Below are positions 41,067-49,774 of a stretch of DNA of 64,000 nucleotides, in pieces. Every line of letters begins with the position of its first letter. The first letter of the stretch is position 1. The translations under genes and the position numbers were made by a program. Origin of the DNA: Streptomyces violaceoruber (lineage in GTDB: Bacteria > Actinomycetota > Actinomycetes > Streptomycetales > Streptomycetaceae). A model generated the notes under the pieces. It had not been told where the DNA came from. It did no database searches and was given only the letters and a program-made list of their open reading frames with translations. The stretch spans positions 124,001 through 188,000 of the forward strand of contig JODI01000014.1 of the NCBI GenBank assembly GCA_000720805.1. The letters run 5' to 3'.

Positions 41067-41108
41067 TTCGTCAGAAGCATTGACGAAACACGGCGCCCCT
41101 CCTACCTT
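41067..41108 (+). promoter_or_regulatory. Promoter with overlapping operator upstream of GntR gene
   Basis: TTGACG (41080-41085) and TACCTT (41103-41108) are 17 bases apart, a good -35/-10 pair. The -35 overlaps an inverted repeat TTCGTCA/TGACGAA (41067-41073/41081-41087). It would drive the GntR gene and the sugar-acid genes behind it. Confidence 0.55.
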
Positions 41109-41130
41109 CAACCGGGTCGTACTTCGTACG

Positions 41131-41140
41131 TCATATATGA
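41131..41140. promoter_or_regulatory. Palindrome TCATATATGA, possible GntR site
   Basis: A perfect 10-bp A/T-rich palindrome lies downstream of the predicted -10 and 44 bp before the GntR start. A/T-rich palindromes here stand out against the GC-rich background. Binding by the adjacent GntR regulator is inferred. Confidence 0.45.
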
Positions 41141-41184
41141 GACGCGATATGTGAGATCCGATCCGCGAGATCCGAGAGGCGCGC

Positions 41185-41853
41185 ATGACCTCTGTGCCCA
41201 CGCCGATCCCCTCCCGCACGCAGTACGTGCTGGAAGGGATCAAACACCGCATCCTCACCGGGCAGTTGACGCCAGGTCAGGCCCTCGTCGAGACCGAACT
41301 CGCCGCACAGTTCGGGGTGTCCAAGACCCCGGTGCGCGAGGCGCTCAAGACGCTGGCCGGTACCGGGCTCGTCGTGATGAGCCAGTACAAGGGCGTCACG
41401 GTGCGCATGGTGGACGCGGACATGGCGCGCGAGGTCTACGACGTGCGGCTGCTCCTGGAGCCCGAGGCGCTGAAGCGGGCGGTGCGGCGAGGGGCCTCCC
41501 TCGACGCCGCGCGGGAGGCGCTGACCCGGGCCGACGACGCCACGGACACCGCCGAACGCTCCCTCGCCAACCGGGAGTTCCACCGCGCCCTGTATCTCCC
41601 GTGCGGCAACCCGCTGCTCGGCCGGATGCTCGACGAGGTCCGCGACCAGGCGGCCCTGGTCTCCGCCGTCGCCTGGGCGGCCTCGCCGTCCTGGGACCGG
41701 GAGGCCGGCGAGCACCGGGAGATCCTGCGGCTCGCGCTGGCCGGTGACGCCGACGGCGCCGGACGAGCCCTGCACGCGCACATCGCGTCCTTCGTCGAAC
41801 GGGCCTTCCCGCAAGCGGAGTCCAAGGCCCAGGGAGAGGACGGTCAGGCATGA
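41185..41853 (+). CDS. GntR-family (FCD) regulator of the sugar-acid genes
   Basis: A 222-residue regulator. The winged helix is at about residues 10-70 (IKHRILTGQLTPGQALVETELAAQFGVSKTPVREALKTLAGTGLVVMSQYKGVTVRMV), with an FCD ligand domain after it (NREFHRALYLPCGNPLLGRMLDEV, EHREILRLALAGDADGAGRALHAHI). FCD regulators commonly sense hexuronates and other sugar acids. It overlaps the next gene by ATGA, so it is co-transcribed with the aldolase/dehydratase pair that begins the pectin island. Confidence 0.92.
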   Translation: MTSVPTPIPSRTQYVLEGIKHRILTGQLTPGQALVETELAAQFGVSKTPVREALKTLAGTGLVVMSQYKGVTVRMVDADMAREVYDVRLLLEPEALKRAVRRGASLDAAREALTRADDATDTAERSLANREFHRALYLPCGNPLLGRMLDEVRDQAALVSAVAWAASPSWDREAGEHREILRLALAGDADGAGRALHAHIASFVERAFPQAESKAQGEDGQA

Positions 41854-42758
41854 CAACGACGTTCGAGACCCAGCGGGCGGCCCTGGCCGACGTGGTGGCG
41901 ATCCCGGTGACACCGTTCGCCGAGGACGGCTCCGTCGACCAGGACACCCATCGGGCCCTGCTGCGTCGTCTGCTCGACGGCGGGGTCAGGACCCTGACCC
42001 CGAACGGCAACACCGGCGAGTTCTACGCCCTGACGCCCCAGGAGCGGCAGCTCGTCACGGAGCTGACCGTCGACGAGGCGGGGGAACGGGCCGTCATCCT
42101 GGTCGGTGTCGGCCATGACATCCCCACCGCGATCGCCTCCGCGCGGCACGCCCGCGAACTCGGGGCGCAGATGGTCATGGTGCACCAGCCGGTCCACCCG
42201 TACGTCTCGCAGAGCGGGTGGGTCGACTACCACCGCGCCATCGCCGAGGCGGTGCCCGAGCTGGGCGTCGTCCCGTACATCCGCAACGCGCAGCTGCACG
42301 GCGTGCGGCTCGCCGAACTCGCCGACGCCTGCCCCAACGTGATCGGCGTGAAGTACGCGGTCCCGGACGCGGCCAGGTTCGCGGCGTTCGCCCGCGACGC
42401 GGGCCTCGACCGGTTCGTGTGGATCGCAGGTCTCGCCGAGCCGTATGCCCCCTCGTACTTCTCCGCGGGCGCCACCGGCTTCACCTCCGGACTGGTGAAC
42501 GTCTCCCCGTCCGTATCGCTGAACATGATCGAAGCGCTTCGATCCGGTGACTACCCGGCCGCCATGAAGGTCTGGGAGCAGATCCGCCGCTTCGAGGAGC
42601 TCCGCGCGGCCAACGGCTCCGCGAACAACGTGACCGTCGTCAAGGAGGCCCTCGCCTCCCTCGGCCTGTGCCGCCGCGACGTGCGCCCGCCGAGCAGTCT
42701 GCTGTCCGAGGACGTGCGGGCCGAGGTCGCCGCCATAGCATCCGGATGGTCGGTATGA
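41850..42758 (+). CDS. DapA-family sugar-acid aldolase or dehydratase
   Basis: A 302-residue TIM barrel of the dihydrodipicolinate synthase/NAL family. The Schiff-base lysine is in NVIGVKYAVPD, the tyrosine in VVPYIRNAQLHG, and GNTGEFYAL replaces GTTGE. Members next to IlvD/Edd dehydratases act on 2-keto-3-deoxy sugar acids, either cleaving them or dehydrating them (as for L-2-keto-3-deoxyarabonate). The exact reaction cannot be read from the sequence. It overlaps genes on both sides by four bases. An 18-bp palindrome lies inside it at 42527. Confidence 0.88.
   Translation: MTTTFETQRAALADVVAIPVTPFAEDGSVDQDTHRALLRRLLDGGVRTLTPNGNTGEFYALTPQERQLVTELTVDEAGERAVILVGVGHDIPTAIASARHARELGAQMVMVHQPVHPYVSQSGWVDYHRAIAEAVPELGVVPYIRNAQLHGVRLAELADACPNVIGVKYAVPDAARFAAFARDAGLDRFVWIAGLAEPYAPSYFSAGATGFTSGLVNVSPSVSLNMIEALRSGDYPAAMKVWEQIRRFEELRAANGSANNVTVVKEALASLGLCRRDVRPPSSLLSEDVRAEVAAIASGWSV
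42527..42544. promoter_or_regulatory. 18-bp perfect palindrome with AAGCGCTT core (intragenic)
   Basis: GATCGAAGCGCTTCGATC is perfectly symmetric and lies inside the DapA-family gene. The AAGCGCTT core with central CG is typical of LacI-family operators and recurs at 44595 and 51340. Confidence 0.5.
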
Positions 42759-44491
42759 ACGAGCCCGTCAAGAAGCGCCCCGAAGAGCTCAGAAGCCATC
42801 AGTGGTACGGCACCGAGGGCCTGCGCTCCTTCAGCCACCGAGCCCGCACCCGCCAGCTCGGCTACCTCCCCGAGGAGCACCTGGGCAAGCCGGTCATCGC
42901 GATCCTCAACACCTGGTCGGACATCAACCCGTGCCATGTGCACCTGCGCGACCGCGCGCAGGCCGTGAAGCGCGGGGTGTGGCAGGCGGGGGGCTTCCCG
43001 CTCGAGTTCCCGGTCTCCACGCTCAGCGAGACCTTCCAGAAGCCGACCCCGATGCTCTACCGCAACATGCTCGCGATGGAGACCGAGGAACTGCTGCGGT
43101 CGTACCCGGTCGACGGCGCCGTGCTGATGGGCGGCTGCGACAAGTCCACGCCCGCCCTGCTCATGGGGGCCGCGAGCGTCGACCTGCCGGCCGTCTTCGT
43201 GCCCGCCGGGCCCATGCTGCCGGGCCACTGGCGCAACGAGGTCCTCGGCTCCGGCACCGACATGTGGAAGTACTGGGACGACAAGCGCGCCGGCCTCATC
43301 GGTGACTGCGAGATGACCGAGCTGGAGAGCGGCCTGGCCCGTTCGCCCGGTCACTGCATGACGATGGGTACGGCGTCCACGCTGACCGCCGCCGCGGAAG
43401 CCCTCGGGGTGACCGTGCCGGGCGCGTCCAGCATCCCGGCCGTCGACTCGGGGCACGACCGGATGGCCGCCAAGGCCGGTCTGACGATCGTCGACCTCGT
43501 CCACAAGGACCGGAAGCTGTCGAGCATCCTCACCGCGGACGCCTTCGAGGACGCCGTCACCACGGTCCTCGGCCTCGGCGGCTCCACCAACGCGGTGATC
43601 CACCTGATCGCGATGGCGGGCCGGGCGGGCGTCAGGCTCACGCTCGACGACTTCGACCGCATCGCCCGTACCGTCCCGGTGCTGGCCAACGTGCGGCCCG
43701 GCGGACAGACGTACCTGATGGAGGACTTCCACTTCGCGGGCGGTCTGCCCGGGTTCCTCTCCCGGATCCCGGACCTGCTCCACCTGGAGAGGCCGACCGT
43801 CTCGTACGACACGATGCGCGAGCAGATCACCGGCGCGCAGGTGCACAACGACGACGTCATCAGGACCCGGGACAACCCCGTGGCGAGCGAGGGCGGGGTG
43901 GCCGTCCTGCGCGGCAACCTCTGCCCGGACGGCGCGGTCATCAAGCACATCGCCGCCGAGCCGCACCTGCTCAAGCACACCGGCCCCGCGGTCGTCTTCG
44001 ACGACTACAGGACCATGCAGCGCACCATCAACGACCCGTCGCTGAACATCACCGCCGAGAGCGTGCTGGTGCTGCGCAACGCCGGACCCAAGGGCGGCCC
44101 GGGCATGCCCGAGTACGGGATGCTGCCGATCCCCGACCACCTGCTCAAGCAGGGCGTGCGGGACATGGTCCGCATCTCCGACGCCCGGATGAGCGGCACG
44201 AGCTACGGCGCCTGTGTGCTGCACGTGGCCCCCGAGTCGTACATCGGCGGACCGCTCGCCCTGGTCCGCACCGGGGACGCCATCACCCTCGACGTCGAGG
44301 CACGCAGCCTTCAACTCCATGTGGACGACGAGGAGTTGGAGCGGCGTCGGGCGGAGTGGACGCCGCCGCCCGTGCGGTACGAGCGTGGATACGGCGCGCT
44401 CTACAACGAGCAGATCACGCAGGCCGACACCGGCTGCGACTTCGAGTTCCTGGCCCGCCCGGGCAAGGTGCAGGACCCGTACGCCGGCTGA
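42755..44491 (+). CDS. IlvD/Edd-family sugar-acid dehydratase (L-arabinonate dehydratase-like)
   Basis: A 578-residue Fe-S dehydratase. Cluster-binding and active-site segments are visible: NTWSDINPCHVHLRD, MGGCDKSTPALLMGAASVDLP, SPGHCMTMGTASTL, GGSTNAVIHLIAMAGRAG and RISDARMSGTSYGACVLH. It is closer to pentonate/hexonate dehydratases than to the amino-acid enzyme IlvD, to judge from REL-type N-terminal RSHQWYGTEG and the C-terminal ADTGCDFEFL. ATG 42755 overlaps the previous stop; ATG 42746 is three codons upstream. It would dehydrate an aldonate from arabinan or galactan side chains for the preceding enzyme to process. Its cluster needs the suf system. Confidence 0.88.
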   Translation: MNEPVKKRPEELRSHQWYGTEGLRSFSHRARTRQLGYLPEEHLGKPVIAILNTWSDINPCHVHLRDRAQAVKRGVWQAGGFPLEFPVSTLSETFQKPTPMLYRNMLAMETEELLRSYPVDGAVLMGGCDKSTPALLMGAASVDLPAVFVPAGPMLPGHWRNEVLGSGTDMWKYWDDKRAGLIGDCEMTELESGLARSPGHCMTMGTASTLTAAAEALGVTVPGASSIPAVDSGHDRMAAKAGLTIVDLVHKDRKLSSILTADAFEDAVTTVLGLGGSTNAVIHLIAMAGRAGVRLTLDDFDRIARTVPVLANVRPGGQTYLMEDFHFAGGLPGFLSRIPDLLHLERPTVSYDTMREQITGAQVHNDDVIRTRDNPVASEGGVAVLRGNLCPDGAVIKHIAAEPHLLKHTGPAVVFDDYRTMQRTINDPSLNITAESVLVLRNAGPKGGPGMPEYGMLPIPDHLLKQGVRDMVRISDARMSGTSYGACVLHVAPESYIGGPLALVRTGDAITLDVEARSLQLHVDDEELERRRAEWTPPPVRYERGYGALYNEQITQADTGCDFEFLARPGKVQDPYAG

Positions 44492-44592
44492 ACCGCCGCA
44501 GCACGACCTCGCACGATCCGCACGACCGCGCACGCTGAACGACGCGCACACCCCGCACGCCCCGCACGACCTGGCACTTTGCTGCACAGAGA

Positions 44593-44604
44593 GAAAGCGC
44601 TTCC
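44593..44604. promoter_or_regulatory. LacI-type operator candidate upstream of the ABC permease operon
   Basis: GAAAGCGCTTCC, with the symmetric core AAGCGCTT at 44595-44602, lies 50 bp before the ATG of the first permease in the 163-bp gap after the dehydratase. It is the best placed of the three AAGCGCTT sites to control the transport and pectinase operon. Confidence 0.55.
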
Positions 44605-44654
44605 CGTACGACGCAAGTACCCGGTACGACGCCGTACCAGAACGGAGAACAGTC

Positions 44655-45590
44655 ATGGCCCAAGCCGCAGCCGTGGCGAAACCGCCCGCGCCACCCCGGC
44701 GGCGCCGTGCCTCCGCCACGCCGCGCAGACTGCCGTACCTGCTGATCGCCCCTGCGGCCCTGCTCATGCTGGGCTTCATCGCCTACCCGGTGATCAGCGT
44801 CTTCTACTACAGCCTGCAGAACTACAACCCCACCAAGCCGTGGCGGAACGGCTACGCGGGCTTCGACAACTTCGTTCACGCCTTCACCGACGACCCGGTG
44901 TTCTGGGACACGCTGACCTTCAGCGCCAAGTGGGTCGTCGTCGAGGTCGGGCTGCAGCTGCTGTTCGGTCTGGCGCTGGCGCTGATCGTCAACCAGACCT
45001 TCGTCGGGCGGGGACTGGGCCGCGCGATGGTCTTCTCCCCGTGGGCCGTCTCCGGCGTGCTGACCTCCGCGATCTGGGTGCTGCTCTACAACTCCCAGAC
45101 GGGCATCACCCGTTACCTCGCGGACATGGGCATCGGCAGCTACGGCACCAGCTGGCTGTCGGACACCTCGACCGTGTTCCCGGCGGCGGTCGTCGCCGAC
45201 CTGTGGCGCGGTGTCCCCTTCTTCGCGATCCTCATCCTCGCCGACCTGCAGTCCGTCTCGAAGGACCTGTACGAGGCCGCCGAGGTCGACGGGGCCAGCC
45301 GCTTCAAGCAGTTCTGGCACATCACGCTGCCCCATCTGAAGGACGCGATCATCCTGTCCACGCTGCTGCGCGCCGTGTGGGAGTTCAACAACGTCGACCT
45401 GCTCTACACACTGACCGGCGGCGGCCCGGCGGGTGAGACCACCACCCTCCCGCTCTACATCGCCAACACCAGCGTCGACGCCCACAACTTCGGCTACGCC
45501 TCCGCCCTGACCACGGTGGCCTTCGTGATTCTGCTCTTCTGCTCGATGGTCTATCTGCGCCTGAGCAAGTTCGGAGGTGGGGACAAGTGA
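44655..45590 (+). CDS. Sugar ABC transporter permease, MalF type (pectin island)
   Basis: A 311-residue permease with six helices. The EAA loop reads YEAAEVDGASRFKQFWHITLPHLKDAI (near residue 210). ATG 44655 has GGAGAAC upstream. It probably imports oligogalacturonides or rhamnogalacturonan fragments together with the next gene. Its likely binding protein is encoded 8 kb downstream at 53400, and there is no ATPase gene in the island. Confidence 0.93.
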   Translation: MAQAAAVAKPPAPPRRRRASATPRRLPYLLIAPAALLMLGFIAYPVISVFYYSLQNYNPTKPWRNGYAGFDNFVHAFTDDPVFWDTLTFSAKWVVVEVGLQLLFGLALALIVNQTFVGRGLGRAMVFSPWAVSGVLTSAIWVLLYNSQTGITRYLADMGIGSYGTSWLSDTSTVFPAAVVADLWRGVPFFAILILADLQSVSKDLYEAAEVDGASRFKQFWHITLPHLKDAIILSTLLRAVWEFNNVDLLYTLTGGGPAGETTTLPLYIANTSVDAHNFGYASALTTVAFVILLFCSMVYLRLSKFGGGDK

Positions 45591-46483
45591 TCACCAAGGA
45601 AGCCACCGAGACGGCGCCCGCTCCCGCACGGGTGATCGCCGACCCGCCACGGCCCCTCAAGGCCGGCCGCAACTGGGACGAGGTCCCGCGCTGGCAGGTC
45701 TATCTGCCGCTGTCGATCTACCTCGTCTTCACCCTGATCCCGTTCTACTGGATCCTGCTCTTCGCGCTCCGCCCGGCCGGCTCGACCTCGCTCGTGCCCT
45801 GGCCGATCACCTTCGACCACTTCGAGAAGGTCTGGACGGACCGTGCCTTCGGCACCTACTTCCAGAACAGCCTCCTCGTCGGTGTCGCCACCCTGGTGAT
45901 GACGACCCTGGTGGCGCTGGCCGGCGGCTACGCGCTCGCCCGGTTCAACTTCAAGATCAAGCAGGGCTTCATGCTGGCCCTGTTGTGCTCCCAGTTCGTG
46001 CCGGGCGCGCTGCTGCTGGTCCCGCTGTTCGAGATCTTCGCCAAGCTGCAGATGATCAACTCGCTGGGCAGCGTCATCATCGCGGAGACCGTCTTCCAGC
46101 TGCCGCTGTCGATCATCCTGATCAGCAACTTCATCAAGAACGTGCCGTACTCCCTGGAAGAGGCGGCCTGGGTCGACGGCTGCAACCGGTTCACCGCGTT
46201 CCGGATCGTCGTCCTGCCGCTGCTGCGGCCCGGTCTGATCGCCGTCGGCTCCTTCGCCTTCGTGCACTCCTGGAACCACTTCCTGTTCGCCCTGATGTTC
46301 CTGAACAACCAGAGCAAGCAGACCATCCCGGTCGGCCTGAACACCCTGATGAGCGCGGACAGCGTCGACCTCGGCGCCCTCGCCGCGGGCGGCATCATCG
46401 CGGCCGTCCCCGTCGTGATCGTGTTCGCCTTCATCCAGAAGTGGCTGATCACCGGCTTCAGCGCGGGGGCGGTGAAGGGATGA
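45587..46483 (+). CDS. Sugar ABC transporter permease, MalG type (pectin island)
   Basis: A 298-residue permease with the EAA loop EEAAWVDGCNRFTAFRIVVLPLLRPG. It overlaps its partner by four bases. It also overlaps the following pectate lyase by four bases, so transport and secreted lyase are translated from one message. Confidence 0.93.
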   Translation: MITKEATETAPAPARVIADPPRPLKAGRNWDEVPRWQVYLPLSIYLVFTLIPFYWILLFALRPAGSTSLVPWPITFDHFEKVWTDRAFGTYFQNSLLVGVATLVMTTLVALAGGYALARFNFKIKQGFMLALLCSQFVPGALLLVPLFEIFAKLQMINSLGSVIIAETVFQLPLSIILISNFIKNVPYSLEEAAWVDGCNRFTAFRIVVLPLLRPGLIAVGSFAFVHSWNHFLFALMFLNNQSKQTIPVGLNTLMSADSVDLGALAAGGIIAAVPVVIVFAFIQKWLITGFSAGAVKG

Positions 46484-47781
46484 CGGCGAAAAGGGCTCTT
46501 CAACTCACCGCGGCCGTAAGTCTGTTGGCCGTACTGAGCACCCCCGCGGATGCCGACACCCGCGACATCAGCCGCGACACCCTGCCCGCCAACGACGGCT
46601 GGGCGTCCTTGGGCACCGGCACCACCGGCGGGGCGGCCGCCGACGACGCCCACGTGTACACGGTCACCGACCGGGCCGGCCTGGTCCGCGCCCTCGACGG
46701 GGGCAGCGACACCCCGAAGATCATCAAGATCGCCGGGACCGTCGACGCCAACACCGACGACGACGGCGACCACCTGGACTGCGCCGACTACGCCACCGGC
46801 GGGTACGGCCTGAAGAAGTACCTGGCCGCCTACGACCCCCGCACCTGGGGGTCGGCCCCGCCCAGCGGCCCGCAGGAGGAGGCCCGTCAGGCGTCGGCGG
46901 CCAGACAGGCCGAGCGGGTCGTCCTCCCCGTCGGCTCCAACACCACGATCGTCGGCCTCGGCTCCAAGGCCCTCATCAAGGGCGGCAGCCTCCAGGTCAC
47001 CGACGCGGACAACGTGATCGTCCGCAACCTCGAACTGCGCGATGCCTACGACTGCTTCCCCGTCTGGCAGCCCAACAAGGGCGGCCTCGGCGACTGGAAG
47101 ACGGCGTACGACACACTCTGGGTGCGCGGCTCCACCCACGTCTGGGTCGACCACGTCACGGCCTCCGACAAGGGCCACCCGGACGAGGAGGAACCCACCT
47201 ACTTCGGCCGCAACTTCCTGCGCCACGACGGCCTGCTGGACATCACCGGCGGCTCCGACCTGGTCACCGTCTCCTGGAGCCGGTTCGCCGACCACGACAA
47301 GGCGATGCTGATCGGCAACAGCGACACGGCCACCGGCGACCGCGGCAAGCTCCGGGTCACCCTGCACCACAACGAGTTCGAGTCCGTCGTGCAGCGCGCC
47401 CCGCGCGTCCGCTTCGGCCAGGTGCACGTCTACAACAACCGGTACGTCGTCCCGGAGGGCGTCCACGACTACCGCTACTCCATCGGTGTGTCCACCGAGT
47501 CGGCGATCCACGCCGAGAACAACTCCTTCACCACCCCCGGGTACGTCGAGGCCGCCGACCTGGTCAAGAGCTGGAACGGCACCGCCCTGGCCACGAGCGG
47601 CAACGTGTTCAACGGCTATCCGGTGGATCTCCTGACCATCTACGACGCCTACAACTCGGCCAGTGAGCGCGACCTCACGGCGGACGTCGGCTGGACACCT
47701 ACCCTGCACACGAAGATCGACAGCGCCGCCACGGCCGACCGAGAGGTGGCACGCGGCGCCGGCGCAGGGAGGATTCCGTGA
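46480..47781 (+). CDS. Secreted pectate lyase, PL1 family (copy 1)
   Basis: A 433-residue secreted lyase with a short signal peptide (cut near ADA-DT). It has the PL1 parallel beta-helix, with WVDHVTASDKGHPDEEEPTYFGRNFLRHDGLLDI, SWSRFADHDKAMLIGNSD and the catalytic Arg region VQRAPRVRFGQVHVYNN. It cleaves polygalacturonate by beta-elimination with calcium. It shares the N-terminal layout DTLPANDGWASLGTGTTGGAAADDAHVYTVT with the copies at 55704 and 59519, so these arose by duplication. Confidence 0.93.
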   Translation: MTAKRALQLTAAVSLLAVLSTPADADTRDISRDTLPANDGWASLGTGTTGGAAADDAHVYTVTDRAGLVRALDGGSDTPKIIKIAGTVDANTDDDGDHLDCADYATGGYGLKKYLAAYDPRTWGSAPPSGPQEEARQASAARQAERVVLPVGSNTTIVGLGSKALIKGGSLQVTDADNVIVRNLELRDAYDCFPVWQPNKGGLGDWKTAYDTLWVRGSTHVWVDHVTASDKGHPDEEEPTYFGRNFLRHDGLLDITGGSDLVTVSWSRFADHDKAMLIGNSDTATGDRGKLRVTLHHNEFESVVQRAPRVRFGQVHVYNNRYVVPEGVHDYRYSIGVSTESAIHAENNSFTTPGYVEAADLVKSWNGTALATSGNVFNGYPVDLLTIYDAYNSASERDLTADVGWTPTLHTKIDSAATADREVARGAGAGRIP

Positions 47782-48929
47782 CGGAGATGAACGTTCCGAT
47801 CGTTCTCGCGGGCGCGCGCGGCCACGGCCGCTGGCACCTCGACAACATCCGCGGGCTCCAGGACAAGGGCATCGTCCGGCTGGCGGGGATCTGCGAGCTG
47901 ACCCCGCTGACCGCGGACGAGATCCCCGAGGGCCTCGGCACGCCCGAGCAGTCCGCCGACTTCGGCGCCCTGCTCGACTCCACCGGCGCCCGGATCGCGG
48001 TGATCTGCACCCCGATCCCGACCCACACCGACCTGGCGCTGACGGCCGCCGGCAAGGGCGTGCACCTGCTGCTGGAGAAGCCGCCCGCGCCGTCGTACGC
48101 CGAGTTCCGCCGGATGGCCGACGGGGTCGCCGCGGCCGGTGTCGTGTGCCAGATCGGCTTCCAGTCCCTGGGCTCGCACGCGGTGCCCGCGATCCGCACG
48201 ATGATCGACGAGGGCGCCATCGGCGAGATCGCCGGGATCGGCGGCGCCGGCGCCTGGGCCCGCCCCGAGTCGTACTACCGGCGCGCCCCCTGGGCGGGGC
48301 GGCGGCGGCTGAACGGCGTCGACGTGATCGACGGGGTGCTGACCAACCCCCTCGCGCACGCCGTCGCCACCGCCCTGGCGCTGGCCGGCGCCCCGAGCGC
48401 CGGGGACGTCGCCACGATCGAGACCGAGCTGGTGCGCGCCAACGACATCGAGTCCGACGACACCTCGTGCGTCCGCGTCACCACCGCTGAGGGCCTGCCG
48501 GTGACCGTCGCCGCCACCCTGTGCGCGGAGGACCCCGACGAACCGTACGTCGTCGTCCACGGCAGCCGCGGCCGGATCACCTTCTGGTACAAGCAGGACC
48601 GCGTCCTGCTCCAGCGCGCCGACCACGGTCCCGAGGAGTACGAGTACGGCCGCACCGACCTGCTCGAAAACCTCGTCGACCACCTCACCGACGGCACCGA
48701 ACTGGTGGTCACGCCGGAGGCGACCGGTTCCTTCATGAAGGTCGTCGAGGCGATCCGCGAGGCCCCCGACCCGGCCGCGCTGCCGGAAGGCGTCTGGCAG
48801 CTGCTCCCCGGCGAGCAGCGCCGGGTGGTCCCCGGCATCGACGGACTGGTCGCGGCCGCCGCCGACACCCTCGCCCTCTACTCGGAGCTGGGCGCCCCCT
48901 GGGCCCCGGCGAAAGAGGTGAGCACCTGA
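47778..48929 (+). CDS. Gfo/Idh/MocA-family oxidoreductase
   Basis: A 383-residue NAD(P)-dependent oxidoreductase. The N-terminal Rossmann fold has VLAGARGHGRWHLDNIRGL, RIAVICTPIPTHTDLALTAAGKGVHLLLEKPPA with the conserved EKP, and a C-terminal sheet domain. GTG 47778 overlaps the lyase stop by four bases. It probably oxidises a sugar released from pectin. It is paired with the DUF6807 gene, as in many saccharide clusters. Confidence 0.88.
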   Translation: MTEMNVPIVLAGARGHGRWHLDNIRGLQDKGIVRLAGICELTPLTADEIPEGLGTPEQSADFGALLDSTGARIAVICTPIPTHTDLALTAAGKGVHLLLEKPPAPSYAEFRRMADGVAAAGVVCQIGFQSLGSHAVPAIRTMIDEGAIGEIAGIGGAGAWARPESYYRRAPWAGRRRLNGVDVIDGVLTNPLAHAVATALALAGAPSAGDVATIETELVRANDIESDDTSCVRVTTAEGLPVTVAATLCAEDPDEPYVVVHGSRGRITFWYKQDRVLLQRADHGPEEYEYGRTDLLENLVDHLTDGTELVVTPEATGSFMKVVEAIREAPDPAALPEGVWQLLPGEQRRVVPGIDGLVAAAADTLALYSELGAPWAPAKEVST

Positions 48930-49774
48930 TGACCACGAACGACTCCCCGGTCCTGCGCGTCGGGGGCCGCCCGGTCGGCCGGTACGTCACCCGGCCCGAG
49001 CTGCCCGCCCGGCTCTCCCCGCGCCCGTACCTGCACCCCGTCACCACCCTGGCCGGCACGGCGGTCACCGAACTGAGCCCCGCCGACCACACCCACCACC
49101 TCGGCGTCGGTGTCGCCGTTCCCGACGTCGAGGGGATCAACTTCTGGGGCGGCCGCACCTACGTCCGCGACCAGGGCCCCACCGAGCTCGACAACCACGG
49201 CGCCCAACGCCACACCACGTTCCAGCTGCGCGACCCCGACGGCTTCGTGGAGGAGCTGCGCTGGGTCGCCTCGGGAGCCGAGCTGCTGCGCGAGCGCCGC
49301 ACCGTCGCGGTCACCGAACTCACCGACGCCGCCTGGGCGCTGGACTTCACCTTCTCCCTCACCAACGTCACCGCGAACCCGCTGTCCATCGGCAGCCCGG
49401 CGACCAACGGGCGCCCCGGCGCGGCCTACGGCGGCTTCTTCTGGCGGGCCCGCAAGGAGCAGGAGGCCCCGCAGGTCTTCACCGCCGGCACCGAGGGCGA
49501 GGCCGAGGTGCACGGCGCCCGCGCCGACTGGCTCGCCCTGGCCGGCTCCACCTGGACCCTGGTCTTCGCCGGTGCCACCGACCGGACCCGCCGCGACCCC
49601 TGGTTCGTACGCACCGCCGAGTACCCGGGCGTCGGCTCCTCGCTGGCGTACGACGAACGGCTGCCGATCCCGCCCGGCGACACCGTCGTACGGCGGATCG
49701 TCACCGTGGTCGCGGACGGCCGCCTGGACCGGGACGAGTCGGCGGCCCTGGTCAGAAAGGCGGTCAGCCAGTGA
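48929..49774 (+). CDS. DUF6807 (PmoA-like) family protein
   Basis: A 281-residue beta-rich protein with HTHHLGVGVAVPDVEGINFWGGRTYVRDQGPT (His-rich, near residue 51) and ATNGRPGAAYGGFFWRARKE. The family was once mislabelled methane oxygenase PmoA; there is no membrane or copper-oxygenase signature here. It is coupled to the Gfo/Idh/MocA gene by one-base overlap. The function is unknown; sugar processing is inferred from context. Confidence 0.82.
   Translation: MTTNDSPVLRVGGRPVGRYVTRPELPARLSPRPYLHPVTTLAGTAVTELSPADHTHHLGVGVAVPDVEGINFWGGRTYVRDQGPTELDNHGAQRHTTFQLRDPDGFVEELRWVASGAELLRERRTVAVTELTDAAWALDFTFSLTNVTANPLSIGSPATNGRPGAAYGGFFWRARKEQEAPQVFTAGTEGEAEVHGARADWLALAGSTWTLVFAGATDRTRRDPWFVRTAEYPGVGSSLAYDERLPIPPGDTVVRRIVTVVADGRLDRDESAALVRKAVSQ

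Noticed and set aside
48929..49774. Particulate methane monooxygenase subunit
   Set aside because: It has no membrane helices or copper-site motifs; the PmoA label of this family is historical.
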